The notes under the pieces are model-generated. The model was not told the origin of the DNA. It did no database searches and worked only from the letters and a program-made list of their open reading frames with translations. Of a DNA stretch of 64,000 nt, positions 45,114 through 54,754 are shown piece after piece (position 1 is the first letter of the stretch; each line of letters begins with the position of its first letter). Source of the DNA: CAXBNB01 sp040222275 (GTDB taxonomy: Bacteria; Bacteroidota; Bacteroidia; Cytophagales; Cyclobacteriaceae); the NCBI GenBank assembly GCA_040222275.1, contig JAVKDJ010000011.1, positions 46,055 to 110,054 on the forward strand, in the 5' to 3' direction. Both the position numbers and the translations under genes were made by a program.

Positions 45114-48100
45114 ATGGAGAAGCTGGTCCCTAATATAGTACTGTCCCAACTTCACAAAGTTGTAGGTACTTACCTGATTTTTGTTGTGCTTCTGGTGCCG
45201 ATAAATTTTAGCCAGGCCCAGGAATACCACAATAATTTCGAAAAACTCACCACCCAAAATGGGTTGGCCCAGAATGACGTCAGGGATATATACCAGGATC
45301 ATCTTGGTTACATTTGGATAGCTACTTATGATGGGCTCAACCGCTACGATGGGTATTCCATAAAAACTTATAGAAAGGAACTGGGCAATCCTAATTCGCT
45401 GAGGAGCAGTCTGATCGGTCATATACAAGAGGACTCCCTGGGCAACCTGTGGGTTGGTACTGATGATGAGGGCCTGTCGATGTACCACCGGGATACAGAT
45501 AGCTTCCTCCATTTTAGAAACACCCTGGAAAACCCCGACCTGATCTCGGACAACCACATCACCCGGTTGATGATTGACAAAAGCGGGTACATTTGGGCGG
45601 GCACTCCAAGCGGGCTAAACAAGGTCACGATGGATTATGAGAGGCATTCCATTTCCAATCAAATATTTAAACATGACCCGGAAGATTATGGCTCGATCAT
45701 CAGCAATAGAATCACCTGCCTCTACCAGGACAAACTGGGCAATATTTGGATTGGAAGCCAGGAAGGACTGAGTCGTTATTACGACACCAGGCACAACGAC
45801 AAAGAGCAATTTATCCACTACAATTCGGGCTTTCTGAGGCAATTGTCCTCTATACAGGAGACAAGTAAAGGCCTTTTGATTTCAGCTAATTCACTGTATT
45901 TGTTGCCATTTGCCGAAGTGAACAAGACCAATCCCAGCTTTCGGGAACTTTCAGGGGTTAGGGCCCGGCGCATTCTTGTATCCAATGACGAAACCCTCTG
46001 GGCCGCTACGAACAATGGCATCCAGATATACTCCTGGGATCAGGGAGCTTTAGGTAAAGTAGCCCAGTTCAATCACCAACTGGGCAATAATGCCAGCCTG
46101 AGCAGCGATGTGGTAACGTGCCTGAGTGTTGACAAATCGGGTATTATATGGGCTGGTACAGATGGGGGAGGGGTAAACATTTACAAACCCAACAAAAAGA
46201 ATTTCAGGCATTTTTCGAGGACGGAGGATGAGGCGAGTATCACCTACAACAAAATCCGGGCGATCTTCGAAGATTCAGACGAGAATTTGTGGATAGGTAC
46301 CATGGGTGGGAAGGGATTGAACTTTCTGTCAAATGAGACAGGGAAAAAGTACGAAAATGGATTTGAAAGAATAAAAACTATACAAGGGAATACCGGTCAT
46401 GGCACAGTATATGCCATTGCTGAATATAAAACCGAAATTGAAAATTTGATCCTACTGGGGTGCGGATACCCTGCCCGTTTTAAATATGGCACCACGGACA
46501 ATGTGAAAAAAGGGGAATTCTTCCAGGGTGATGAATACATTCAGGCTACAGGGCCTGTGTTCACAATACTGGTTGATAAAGACAAAAACATCTGGTTGGG
46601 GACTTACCAGTATGGGCTGCTGCGCTATCGGATAAAACCGGACGGCAAAGTCATCAAGGCAGATACTTTTTTGCTGGACGAGAACAATCCAGGGTCGATT
46701 TCCTCAAATATTATCAGGAGCCTTGCCCAGGACCATGACGGCAATATATGGATTGGTACCGGAAACGGTGTGTGCAAATTGCCCGGAAACCAGCTCAATG
46801 AAGAGGTGCCAAAATTCACCAAATATTTTCACAATGAAAAGGACAGGTACTCCATCAGTCATAATTACATACTACCTATCCACGTAACCAGCAAAGGACA
46901 AATATGGATAGGGACACTTGGTGGTGGGCTCAACAAAGTGATCAGGGGGGAAGGCTCTACAAAGGACCATTTTCTGTCCTATACCACATTGGACGGGTTG
47001 CCAAATAATGTGATCAAGTCGATAGTGGAAGACGACTCTGGCTACCTGTGGTGCGCATCAAATATGGGGCTTACCAGGTTTTCCCCGGAAAAACTGGAAT
47101 TTCAAAATTTTGGACTGGACGATGGTTTGCAGGATGTGGAGTTTTCGGAAATAGCTGCTTTCAAAAGGGCAGACGGAGAGTTGTTGTTTGGTGGGGTAAA
47201 TGGTTTCAATGCTTTTCATCCAACAGAGATTCGTCGGGATACCTTCAACGTGGACCTGGTATTTGGGGAGCTCCAGATTTTGAACAAAACTGTGGGTGCC
47301 GGGGATACACTGAATGGCAGGGTGGTTCTAAACGCCAATATCAATGAGGTGGAAGCCATCCAGCTTCAACACGACGAAAACAGCTTTTCGCTGGGATTTT
47401 CAACCCTTCATTATGTCTCCCCAATGGAAAACAAATATGCCTATAAGTTAGAAGGCTTTGACAAGGATTGGATCACTACTTCTGCCTCAAACAGGATTGC
47501 CAAATATACCAACCTGCCTCCCGGTAAATACACCTTGAAAGTGAAAGCTACCAATAGCGACGAACATTGGAGCAAAAATGAACTGGGCCTTAAAATTAAT
47601 GTAGGTACACCGTGGTGGGCTTCATACTGGGCCAAGTCCTTGTATGCCCTGCTTGTCGTTATTGGCCTGTGGTTTTTTAGAAAGTACACCATCATTACCA
47701 ACACAAGGAAAAATGAATTCCTGCTGGAACACATGGAAAAAGAGAAGCTGGAAGAGCTGAGCCAATTGAAGTTGAGGTTTTTCACCAATATTTCACATGA
47801 ATTCAGAACGCCCCTGACCCTGATCATTGGGTTTATGGAGAGGCTGCAATCCCTTTCAGCCAGCTTGTCGGAAACTGACAAGCAGAAATATTACCGAAAC
47901 ATAATCAGGAACTCGAAAACCCTGCTAAACCTGATCAACCAGTTGATGGGTTTCAGAAAACTTGAACAGGGTAAAATGAAATTGAAAGTTTCGTACAACG
48001 ACCTGAGCAACTATGTAGCCCTGCTTGGTGAGAATTTTTACGAAATGGCCAACCAAAAAAGCATTGACTTTAATGTGAAATCAGACGAACGGATATTGGC

Positions 48101-49331
48101 CTGGTTCGATGCGGAAGTGATGGAACGTGTGGTGTTCAACCTGTTGTCCAATGCCTTTAAATTCACCCCCGAACATGGAAAAATCACGATCGAACTCCTT
48201 GAGTCCAAAGATCAAATATCGATAACCGTACGGGATAATGGCCCGGGCATCCCCAAGGAAATCCAGGGGCATATTTTCGAAAGGTTTGCCAATGCCAAAC
48301 TCAAGAGCGAACCAGGGTCGGGCATTGGGCTTTCTTTTATCAAAAGCCTCATCGAAATGCATCATGGAAGCATAGCCTACGAAACCATGGAAAATGAAGG
48401 AACAACATTCAAGGTGACCATACCAAACGACAAAAGTACCTATAGCAGTGAAGAGATCATGGGCAGTGAAGACTCGCTGGTAATAGAACAGCAAGGTGAA
48501 AGTTGGTTGCTCCCTTCAGAAGATGATGAAAAGATAATACCGAAGGAATCGAAGTACAAAAATTACTCCGTGCTGCTGGTAGAAGACAATGACGACATTC
48601 TTTTCTTTCTGGAAGAAACCTTCAAAATGGACTACAATATCTTCAAGGCACATGAAGGTCGGGAAGCATTGGATATTTGCCTTGATAAAAGTATCGATCT
48701 GGTAATTAGTGATGTCATGATGGAAGGAATGGATGGGTTCGGGTTTTGCAAGGAGCTAAAGTCTGATGACAGGATCAACCATATTCCGGTAATTTTGCTC
48801 ACAGCCAAAGACAATCCCGAAAGCAAACTGAAAGGATATGCCTTGGGGGCAGATGCCTATATACCTAAACCTTTTAGCATGCAGGAGTTGCAAACAAGGC
48901 TGGAAGCGTTGATCGAATCAAGGCAAAGGATTGTGAGCAAATTTCAAAGTTCGGTGGAGTTGTCCCCCTCTGAAGCCGGCCTGACAAGCATAGATGAAAA
49001 ATTCCTGAAGAGGGTAATGACTTTCATCGAAGACAATATTTCCATGACCGAGCTATCGGTAGAAATGCTTGCCAGTGAATGTGGCCTGTCGCAATTGCAC
49101 CTCAACAAAAAACTGAAAGTACTCGTTGGCGATACGGCCAATTCGTTCATTAGGAGCATCCGCCTCAAGAGGTCAGCCCAATTGTTGAAAAAGGATATTT
49201 ACTCGATTACCGAAGTGATGTATGAAGTTGGTTTTATTGATGCCAAATATTTTAGGCGCTGCTTTAAGGATAAGTTTGGCGTGACACCAAAACAGTTTCA
49301 GATGTCTGAAATGAAGGAAGCCGCAGGCTGA
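45114..49331 (+). CDS. Hybrid two-component system regulator (HTCS), locus C
   Basis: A 1405-residue single-polypeptide sensor and regulator. A signal or anchor sequence (about 12-36) is followed by two-component-regulator propeller repeats (about 40-745, with repeated W-I-G/A-T blocks), a Y_Y_Y domain (about 752-832) and one membrane helix (about 835-856). The histidine kinase core has phospho-acceptor His895 in NISHEFRTPLTL, an N box (VVFNLLSNAFKFTP) and DNGPGIP plus GSGIGLSF ATP-lid motifs. The receiver has Asp1200 (VISDVMM) and Lys in PKPF. An AraC-type HTH closes the protein (about 1305-1400, ASECGLSQLHLNKKL). The periplasmic sensor should bind an oligosaccharide and activate the susC operon and the sulfatase/GH2 genes. 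Confidence 0.97.
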   Translation: MEKLVPNIVLSQLHKVVGTYLIFVVLLVPINFSQAQEYHNNFEKLTTQNGLAQNDVRDIYQDHLGYIWIATYDGLNRYDGYSIKTYRKELGNPNSLRSSLIGHIQEDSLGNLWVGTDDEGLSMYHRDTDSFLHFRNTLENPDLISDNHITRLMIDKSGYIWAGTPSGLNKVTMDYERHSISNQIFKHDPEDYGSIISNRITCLYQDKLGNIWIGSQEGLSRYYDTRHNDKEQFIHYNSGFLRQLSSIQETSKGLLISANSLYLLPFAEVNKTNPSFRELSGVRARRILVSNDETLWAATNNGIQIYSWDQGALGKVAQFNHQLGNNASLSSDVVTCLSVDKSGIIWAGTDGGGVNIYKPNKKNFRHFSRTEDEASITYNKIRAIFEDSDENLWIGTMGGKGLNFLSNETGKKYENGFERIKTIQGNTGHGTVYAIAEYKTEIENLILLGCGYPARFKYGTTDNVKKGEFFQGDEYIQATGPVFTILVDKDKNIWLGTYQYGLLRYRIKPDGKVIKADTFLLDENNPGSISSNIIRSLAQDHDGNIWIGTGNGVCKLPGNQLNEEVPKFTKYFHNEKDRYSISHNYILPIHVTSKGQIWIGTLGGGLNKVIRGEGSTKDHFLSYTTLDGLPNNVIKSIVEDDSGYLWCASNMGLTRFSPEKLEFQNFGLDDGLQDVEFSEIAAFKRADGELLFGGVNGFNAFHPTEIRRDTFNVDLVFGELQILNKTVGAGDTLNGRVVLNANINEVEAIQLQHDENSFSLGFSTLHYVSPMENKYAYKLEGFDKDWITTSASNRIAKYTNLPPGKYTLKVKATNSDEHWSKNELGLKINVGTPWWASYWAKSLYALLVVIGLWFFRKYTIITNTRKNEFLLEHMEKEKLEELSQLKLRFFTNISHEFRTPLTLIIGFMERLQSLSASLSETDKQKYYRNIIRNSKTLLNLINQLMGFRKLEQGKMKLKVSYNDLSNYVALLGENFYEMANQKSIDFNVKSDERILAWFDAEVMERVVFNLLSNAFKFTPEHGKITIELLESKDQISITVRDNGPGIPKEIQGHIFERFANAKLKSEPGSGIGLSFIKSLIEMHHGSIAYETMENEGTTFKVTIPNDKSTYSSEEIMGSEDSLVIEQQGESWLLPSEDDEKIIPKESKYKNYSVLLVEDNDDILFFLEETFKMDYNIFKAHEGREALDICLDKSIDLVISDVMMEGMDGFGFCKELKSDDRINHIPVILLTAKDNPESKLKGYALGADAYIPKPFSMQELQTRLEALIESRQRIVSKFQSSVELSPSEAGLTSIDEKFLKRVMTFIEDNISMTELSVEMLASECGLSQLHLNKKLKVLVGDTANSFIRSIRLKRSAQLLKKDIYSITEVMYEVGFIDAKYFRRCFKDKFGVTPKQFQMSEMKEAAG

Positions 49332-49665
49332 GAAGTAGAAGGTAACACCACGGTGGCCTGTATTTAGGAGAAACCATCAATCGTCTTCATGGCCGACACA
49401 ACTAACCAGGACAACCGGGAGTCAATATCGATTCACAGGTTGGGTGGTTGGGGTTAAACCCAATTCATCAAAGACCATATCTAATTCTTTCAATGATTCC
49501 TTGTGTACCAGGTCCTTATAAATGGTAAGTTTCTGGCTCTCTGTTGAGAGTAGGCCATATCACCTTAATTCCAGCACCACTGCGAAATGGCACAAGATTT
49601 TTTTGAAACGTAAAATTTACGATTAAATGAATAGATTTGTGCGCAAACTATATTAAACTATCATT
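49332..49665. other. Intergenic region before the sulfatase with candidate promoter and dyad
   Basis: No gene is seen. CGTAAAATTTACG (49609-49621) is a perfect 13-base palindrome. It is followed by TAGATTTG (49632-49639), an exact TAnnTTTG match 26 bases before the sulfatase ATG. TTTG at 49602-49605 is a possible -33 element, though the 26-base spacing is long. The dyad sits where an activator or repressor would act. Confidence 0.45.
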
Positions 49666-51123
49666 ATGATCCGAATTTATTTATTTCTTAGCCTGCTTGC
49701 CTTTGCTTCTTGTTCAACTAAAAAAGGAAGTACTGAAACCACTGACAAACCAACACCTAATAAACCCAACATCATCTACATTCTGGCCGATGACCTGGGT
49801 TATGGCGATTTGAGTTGCTACGGCCAAAAGCACTTCGAGACCCCCAACATCGACAAACTGGCAGCCGGTGGAATAAAGTTTACCCAGCACTACTCTGGAG
49901 CTACCGTTTGTGCGCCTTCCAGATCTGCACTGATGACTGGCCTGCACACCGGACATACGCCTATCAGGGGCAATAAAGAAGTAAAACCAGAAGGCCAGCA
50001 CCCTATGCCCGCAGCTACCATTACACTGGCCGAGCTACTCAAAGGCCAGGGATATGCCACAGGTGCATTTGGCAAATGGGGCCTTGGTTTTCCAGGCTCG
50101 GAAGGCGACCCTCTGAAGCAAGGGTTTGATACCTTCTATGGCTACAACTGCCAACGGATAGGACACAATTATTACCCCTTCCATCTTTGGAACAATGACC
50201 AGCGTGAGATGCTGGCCGAAAATGAAGGCGAAAATGAAGGAGTTTACGCACCGGATTTAATCCATAAGGAAACCCTCAACTTTATTGAGAAAAACAAAGA
50301 CCAACCGTTTTTTGCCTATGTGCCAAGTATCATTCCCCATGCAGAATTAAAAGTGCCAGAAAAGTATATGGCAAAATTCATGGACAAACTGATGCCAGAA
50401 AAAAACTATGATGGCTGTGACCCGGGGTGCAACTCGTATAAAACCGGTGGATATGGTTCACAACCAGAGAGCCATGCGGCATTTGCCGGTATGGTCACGT
50501 TGCTCGATGAGCAGGTGGGTGAAATTGTGGCCAAGGTAAAAGAGCTGGGCCTTGAAGACAATACGCTCATCATATTTACCTCTGATAATGGCCCCCACAT
50601 GGAAGGCGGTGCTGACCCTGATTTTTTCGATAGCAATGGTATATTGAAAGGCTACAAGAGGGACTTGTACGAAGGGGGGGTACGGGTGCCTATGATTGCC
50701 AGCTGGAAAGGGAAAATAGCACCAGGTACCACTACCGACCATATTTCTGCCTTTTGGGATGTGATGCCTACGGTGGCCGAAATAGCGGGGTTGAATGTAA
50801 CTCAAACAATAGACGGGGTTTCCTTTGCTCCCACGTTGTTGGGCAGTTCCAACCAAAAACAGCATGATTTTCTCTACTGGGAATTTCACGAAAGGGGAGG
50901 GCGCAGGGCCATCCGACAGGGCAACTGGAAACTGGTACAATACAATGTAAACAAAGAAAACCAGGGGGCATTTGAGCTGTACGACCTAAGCCAGGATCCG
51001 GGCGAAACCACTGACCTGGCCAACCAACATCCAGAAAAACTGGAAACCATGAAAACACTGATGCTCAATGCCAGGACACCATCGGATGTGTTTTCATTTG
51101 CTCAAAAGGCCTACAAAGGCTGA
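49666..51123 (+). CDS. Family S1 formylglycine-dependent sulfatase, lipoprotein (locus C)
   Basis: A 485-residue sulfatase with a lipobox (FASC, Cys16), so it is probably anchored in the outer or inner membrane. The metal-binding NIIYILADDLGYGD is at about 35-48. The C-x-P-x-R signature is V-C82-A-P-S-R with G-x-x-T-G following, so Cys82 is the residue to be matured to formylglycine. Lys/His residues occur in GKWGLG and FFAYVPSIIPHAELK, and the C-terminal metal site is TSDNGPHMEGG. It removes sulfate esters from a glycan. It follows the HTCS gene and precedes a GH2 enzyme, so it probably desulfates a galactose-containing oligosaccharide. The FGE-like protein at 10767 cannot mature it, so an active FGE must be encoded elsewhere. 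Confidence 0.94.
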   Translation: MIRIYLFLSLLAFASCSTKKGSTETTDKPTPNKPNIIYILADDLGYGDLSCYGQKHFETPNIDKLAAGGIKFTQHYSGATVCAPSRSALMTGLHTGHTPIRGNKEVKPEGQHPMPAATITLAELLKGQGYATGAFGKWGLGFPGSEGDPLKQGFDTFYGYNCQRIGHNYYPFHLWNNDQREMLAENEGENEGVYAPDLIHKETLNFIEKNKDQPFFAYVPSIIPHAELKVPEKYMAKFMDKLMPEKNYDGCDPGCNSYKTGGYGSQPESHAAFAGMVTLLDEQVGEIVAKVKELGLEDNTLIIFTSDNGPHMEGGADPDFFDSNGILKGYKRDLYEGGVRVPMIASWKGKIAPGTTTDHISAFWDVMPTVAEIAGLNVTQTIDGVSFAPTLLGSSNQKQHDFLYWEFHERGGRRAIRQGNWKLVQYNVNKENQGAFELYDLSQDPGETTDLANQHPEKLETMKTLMLNARTPSDVFSFAQKAYKG

Positions 51124-51147
51124 GAATACTTCAAAACCATATAATCT

Positions 51148-51177
51148 CCCCTGCCGTTTTTTTTTAGCGGCAAGGGG
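51148..51177 (+). other. Hairpin between sulfatase and GH2 genes
   Basis: CCCCTGCCG (51148-51156) and CGGCAAGGGG (51168-51177) pair with one bulged base around a T-rich loop. The T-run is in the loop rather than after the stem, so termination should be weak. It may be an RNA-stability or processing element within one operon. Confidence 0.5.
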
Positions 51178-51205
51178 CATGTCAAACTAAACACATAACT
51201 AAACA

Positions 51206-54200
51206 ATGAAAACCAATAACCTTAGAATTGTCTTGGGCTGTTGCTTGCTGCCCATCACTTTCTTATTTTGTTCAAAAGCCAACTCCCAGGATATAGCCAA
51301 TTGGGAAAACCCAGAGATCTTTCAGGAAAACCGGGCTCCAGCACATGCCAGTTTTTACAGGTACCCCGATGAGCAATCAGCCGCCAAGAACATGCGCTAC
51401 TATCAATCCCCCTTCTATCAATCTTTGAATGGAAAATGGAAATTCAATTGGGTGAAAAAGCCTGCCGACCGGCCAAAGGATTTTTATAAAACTGATTATG
51501 ATGTATCCTCCTGGGCAGAAATACCCGTGCCGGCCAATTGGGAGCTGGAAGGGTATGGCATACCCATCTATACCAACATAGTCTATCCGTTTCCCAAAAA
51601 ACCGCCTTTTGTAGATCATGCGGACAATCCCGTGGGTAGCTATAGACGAGAATTCGAAGTGCCTTCCGACTGGAAAGGAAAGGACATCTTCATACATTTT
51701 GGTGGGGTAAGGTCTGCCTATTACCTGTGGATAAACGGGGAAATGGTAGGCTACAACGAAGGCAGTAAAACGCCAGCAGAGTTTGATGTTACCCCTTTTT
51801 TAAAAGAGGGAAAAAATACGGTAGCGCTGGAAGTGTACCGCTGGGCAGACGCATCCTACATGGAAGATCAGGATTTTTGGCGGTTGAGCGGAATAGACCG
51901 GGAAGTGTTTTTGTACGCTCGGGATAAAGCTACCATGACCGACTTTACAGTCACCAGTAGTCTGGATGGCGACTATAAAAATGGGTTGTTCAACCTGGAG
52001 ATGGAATTTTCCAATACAAACAACTCAAAAAGTAAACTCACGGTAAATGCCAAACTTCTTGATGAAAGCAAAGAAATGTTGTCATTTGAAGAACAGGTTA
52101 CCCTTCCCAAAGGAGAATCAATGGAGGTGAAATTTTCGGGCAGCATTGATAAGGTGAAACCCTGGAGTGCCGAAACCCCTAACCTGTACACATTGGTCAT
52201 TAGTTGGCAAAACGATGAAGGGAAAGTAATGGAAGCCGCCAGTATTCAGGTAGGTTTCAGGACGGTTGAAATCAAGAACAGCCAACTGCTGGTGAATGGT
52301 GCGGCTGTTTACCTGAAAGGTGCCAACCTGCACGACCATGACCATATCAAGGGGCATGTAGTGGACGAAGAACTGACCATCTTGGACATGAAGGTGATGA
52401 AGCAGAACAACCTCAATGCGATAAGGTGCAGCCACTACCCCAAAAACCCGTTTTTTTATCAGTTGTGCGACAAGTATGGCTTTTATGTAATAGATGAGGC
52501 CAACATAGAGTCCCATGGTATGGGCGCCACCAACCAGGGACTGGACAACAACAAAAAAGCACAGGAAATCCATCCGGCCTATGCCCCACAATGGAAGGCC
52601 ATGCACCTGGATCGTACCATCAGGATGTTCGAGCGCGACAAGAATTTTCCCAGTATCATCACCTGGTCCCTGGGCAATGAAGCGGGCAATGGACAAAATT
52701 TCTATGCCACCTATGACTGGCTTAAAGCCAATGACAAAACAAGGCCGGTGCAATACGAAGGGGCAACCAGCTATGAAAACACGGATATACAGGCACCCAT
52801 GTATGCCAGGATAGAAGATATGGTGAAGTATGCTGAATACAACCCGGCTCGTCCCTACATTCAGTGCGAGTATGCACATGCCATGGGCAACAGTGTGGGC
52901 AATCTTCAGGACTATTGGGATGTTATCGAAAAGTATGATGTGCTCCAGGGTGGTTTTATATGGGATTGGGTGGACCAGGGACTGCTCACAAAAAATGATA
53001 AAGGTGAACCCTATTGGGCCTACGGGGGAGATCTTGGCGGAGAGGGGTATCACCACGACTATAATTTTTGCCTCAATGGCCTGGTGAACCCGGACAGATC
53101 AGCCCATCCATCCATGATGGAAGTGAAAAAAGTATATCAGTACATCAAATTTAGGGATGTAGATGCTGTCAACGGAGAAATAGAGGTGTACAATGGCTAT
53201 GATTTTATTTCCCTGGAAGGTTTTTCTTTGGATTGGGTATTGAAGGAAAATGGAAAGGCCATAGCAAATGGTACCCTGCCACAACTGACAACAAAACCAG
53301 GTGAATCTGCCAGGGTGGTAGTGGCCCTGCCAGAAATGGATATTGAAACAAGCGAATATTACCTGGCCTTCTCTGCAAAGACCAATACGTCAACGGACCT
53401 GGTGCCCAAAGGCCATGAATTGGCAACAGCGGAATTCCAACTCAGTGATTTCAAAGTACCGGTATTTGCCCTGGAGGAAACTGGCAAAATACAGGTTCAG
53501 GAGGCTGGCAACATCACCGAGATAGTAGGGGAAGGATTCAAAGCGACTTTTGATCGTACCAGCGGACTGCTGATAGGCCTTGACTATGGTGCCGGCAACC
53601 TGATAAAGGAGGCCATAAAGCCGAATTTCTGGAGGGCACCAATTGATAACGACTATGGCTTTCAAATGCAAAAGCGGTGGGCAGAATGGAAAAAAGCCTC
53701 TTCTAACCAGCAGTTGAAATCTTTCGAGCTGTTTAAGAACATAGATGGCAACAAACCTGAAAAGAAATTCTCAAAAGGGAAGGTGTCCGCAGTGAAGGCA
53801 GTTGCCACGTTTGATTTACCCGATGTAGAAGGGCAGATTGAAGTAAGCTATGTCATCAACAGCAGCGGTGAGGTATTGGTAACCTCCAACCTCCAAAGCG
53901 TAGCTGGTGAACGTACCCAATTGCCACGGTTCGGGGTTAATCTGGTTTTGCCCCAGGCCTATGACCAAGTGGAGTGGTATGGTAGGGGGCCTCATGAAAA
54001 TTATCAGGACAGGAAAACATCTGCCCTCGTTGGCAATTACACAGCCTCTGTTGCCGATCTGTATTTTCCCTACATTCGGCCTCAGGAAAATGGCTACCGA
54101 ACAGAGGTCAGGTGGCTGGGGTTTACCAATGATGCCGGTTACGGCGTGGGTATATTGGCCCAGGGCGACCTGCTTGGTTTCAATGCCCATCATCAGTACA

Positions 54201-54403
54201 ACGAAGACTTTGACGAAGGGGAAGTAAAGGTGAACAAGCACACGATAGATGTCACCAAGCGGGAAATTGTCAACGTAAATATCGACTACAAACAAATGGG
54301 TGTGGGTGGAGACAACAGCTGGGGTGCACATCCTCATGATGAATACAAAATCAACCCGAATGACAAACTAAAGTATAGTTTTGTCATCAAACCCATTCGT
54401 TAG
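51206..54403 (+). CDS. GH2 beta-galactosidase (LacZ type), locus C
   Basis: A 1065-residue secreted enzyme with a signal peptide (about 1-27, ending ANSQ). The domain order is a sugar-binding jelly roll (about 55-235), an Ig-like domain (to about 345), a TIM barrel (about 346-640), a second Ig-like domain (about 655-745) and a Bgal_small_N domain (about 770-1060). The acid/base Glu492 is in SLGNEAGNG and the nucleophile Glu555 is in QCEYAHAMGNS. ANIESHGM and CSHYP motifs are intact. It cleaves terminal beta-galactosides. Its position after a sulfatase implies release of galactose or a galactose derivative from a desulfated oligosaccharide, probably in the periplasm. Linkage specificity is not determinable here. 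Confidence 0.96.
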   Translation: MKTNNLRIVLGCCLLPITFLFCSKANSQDIANWENPEIFQENRAPAHASFYRYPDEQSAAKNMRYYQSPFYQSLNGKWKFNWVKKPADRPKDFYKTDYDVSSWAEIPVPANWELEGYGIPIYTNIVYPFPKKPPFVDHADNPVGSYRREFEVPSDWKGKDIFIHFGGVRSAYYLWINGEMVGYNEGSKTPAEFDVTPFLKEGKNTVALEVYRWADASYMEDQDFWRLSGIDREVFLYARDKATMTDFTVTSSLDGDYKNGLFNLEMEFSNTNNSKSKLTVNAKLLDESKEMLSFEEQVTLPKGESMEVKFSGSIDKVKPWSAETPNLYTLVISWQNDEGKVMEAASIQVGFRTVEIKNSQLLVNGAAVYLKGANLHDHDHIKGHVVDEELTILDMKVMKQNNLNAIRCSHYPKNPFFYQLCDKYGFYVIDEANIESHGMGATNQGLDNNKKAQEIHPAYAPQWKAMHLDRTIRMFERDKNFPSIITWSLGNEAGNGQNFYATYDWLKANDKTRPVQYEGATSYENTDIQAPMYARIEDMVKYAEYNPARPYIQCEYAHAMGNSVGNLQDYWDVIEKYDVLQGGFIWDWVDQGLLTKNDKGEPYWAYGGDLGGEGYHHDYNFCLNGLVNPDRSAHPSMMEVKKVYQYIKFRDVDAVNGEIEVYNGYDFISLEGFSLDWVLKENGKAIANGTLPQLTTKPGESARVVVALPEMDIETSEYYLAFSAKTNTSTDLVPKGHELATAEFQLSDFKVPVFALEETGKIQVQEAGNITEIVGEGFKATFDRTSGLLIGLDYGAGNLIKEAIKPNFWRAPIDNDYGFQMQKRWAEWKKASSNQQLKSFELFKNIDGNKPEKKFSKGKVSAVKAVATFDLPDVEGQIEVSYVINSSGEVLVTSNLQSVAGERTQLPRFGVNLVLPQAYDQVEWYGRGPHENYQDRKTSALVGNYTASVADLYFPYIRPQENGYRTEVRWLGFTNDAGYGVGILAQGDLLGFNAHHQYNEDFDEGEVKVNKHTIDVTKREIVNVNIDYKQMGVGGDNSWGAHPHDEYKINPNDKLKYSFVIKPIR

Positions 54404-54754
54404 TTATAGTTTCGATGTTGTCGGGTTAGACAATCGGAAAAAGCACCCGCCTTGACCTTGTTCCTTGCAAGCCGAAATAAAGTAGGTTTGTGCACAATTA
54501 GTTAAGATCGACCTAATCCAACGACATTGAAATTAGTTATGTCGTTTAAAATCAAAAGAGACTGTCTCAAAAGTCCAACAAACCGTCATCAGGAGTGTAG
54601 CGAAGTGATCTCAATCTTAGATTGTACTTTGAATAATAAGATTGCTTCACTTCGTTCGCAATGACGGAATACTTTTGAGACAGCCTCTTTATGTTTTGCT
54701 TGATCACTCAATAATTCATTATCTTGTATAAGAATCCACCCATTTAAAGATTCT
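54404..54754. other. Intergenic region between locus C and locus D
   Basis: No gene is seen. The middle is occupied by a 136-base inverted-repeat element (54555-54690, listed separately). The flanks are AT-rich, and the final part must hold the promoter of the locus D sigma gene, for which no clear TAnnTTTG box was found. Confidence 0.6.
54555..54690. repeat. 136-base element with terminal and nested inverted repeats
   Basis: The outer arms, 54555-54574 (reading inward AAAGAGACTGTCTC...) and 54671-54690, pair over 20 bases with one mismatch. Inside them, CCGTCAT (54583-54589) and ATGACGG (54661-54667) form a second bracket. The inside holds GCGAAGTGATCTCAATCTTA opposite TAAGATTGCTTCACTTCG. 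The element resembles a small non-autonomous palindromic unit; no target duplication is obvious at its edges. It may also terminate transcription of the GH2 gene. Confidence 0.7.

Noticed and set aside
44967..45557. 196-codon minus-strand frame across the HTCS start
   Set aside because: It overlaps the signal sequence and first propeller repeats of the HTCS, and its product shows no domain.
52118..53056. 312-codon frame antisense to the GH2 gene
   Set aside because: It lies wholly inside the catalytic region of a conserved enzyme and has no family-like content.
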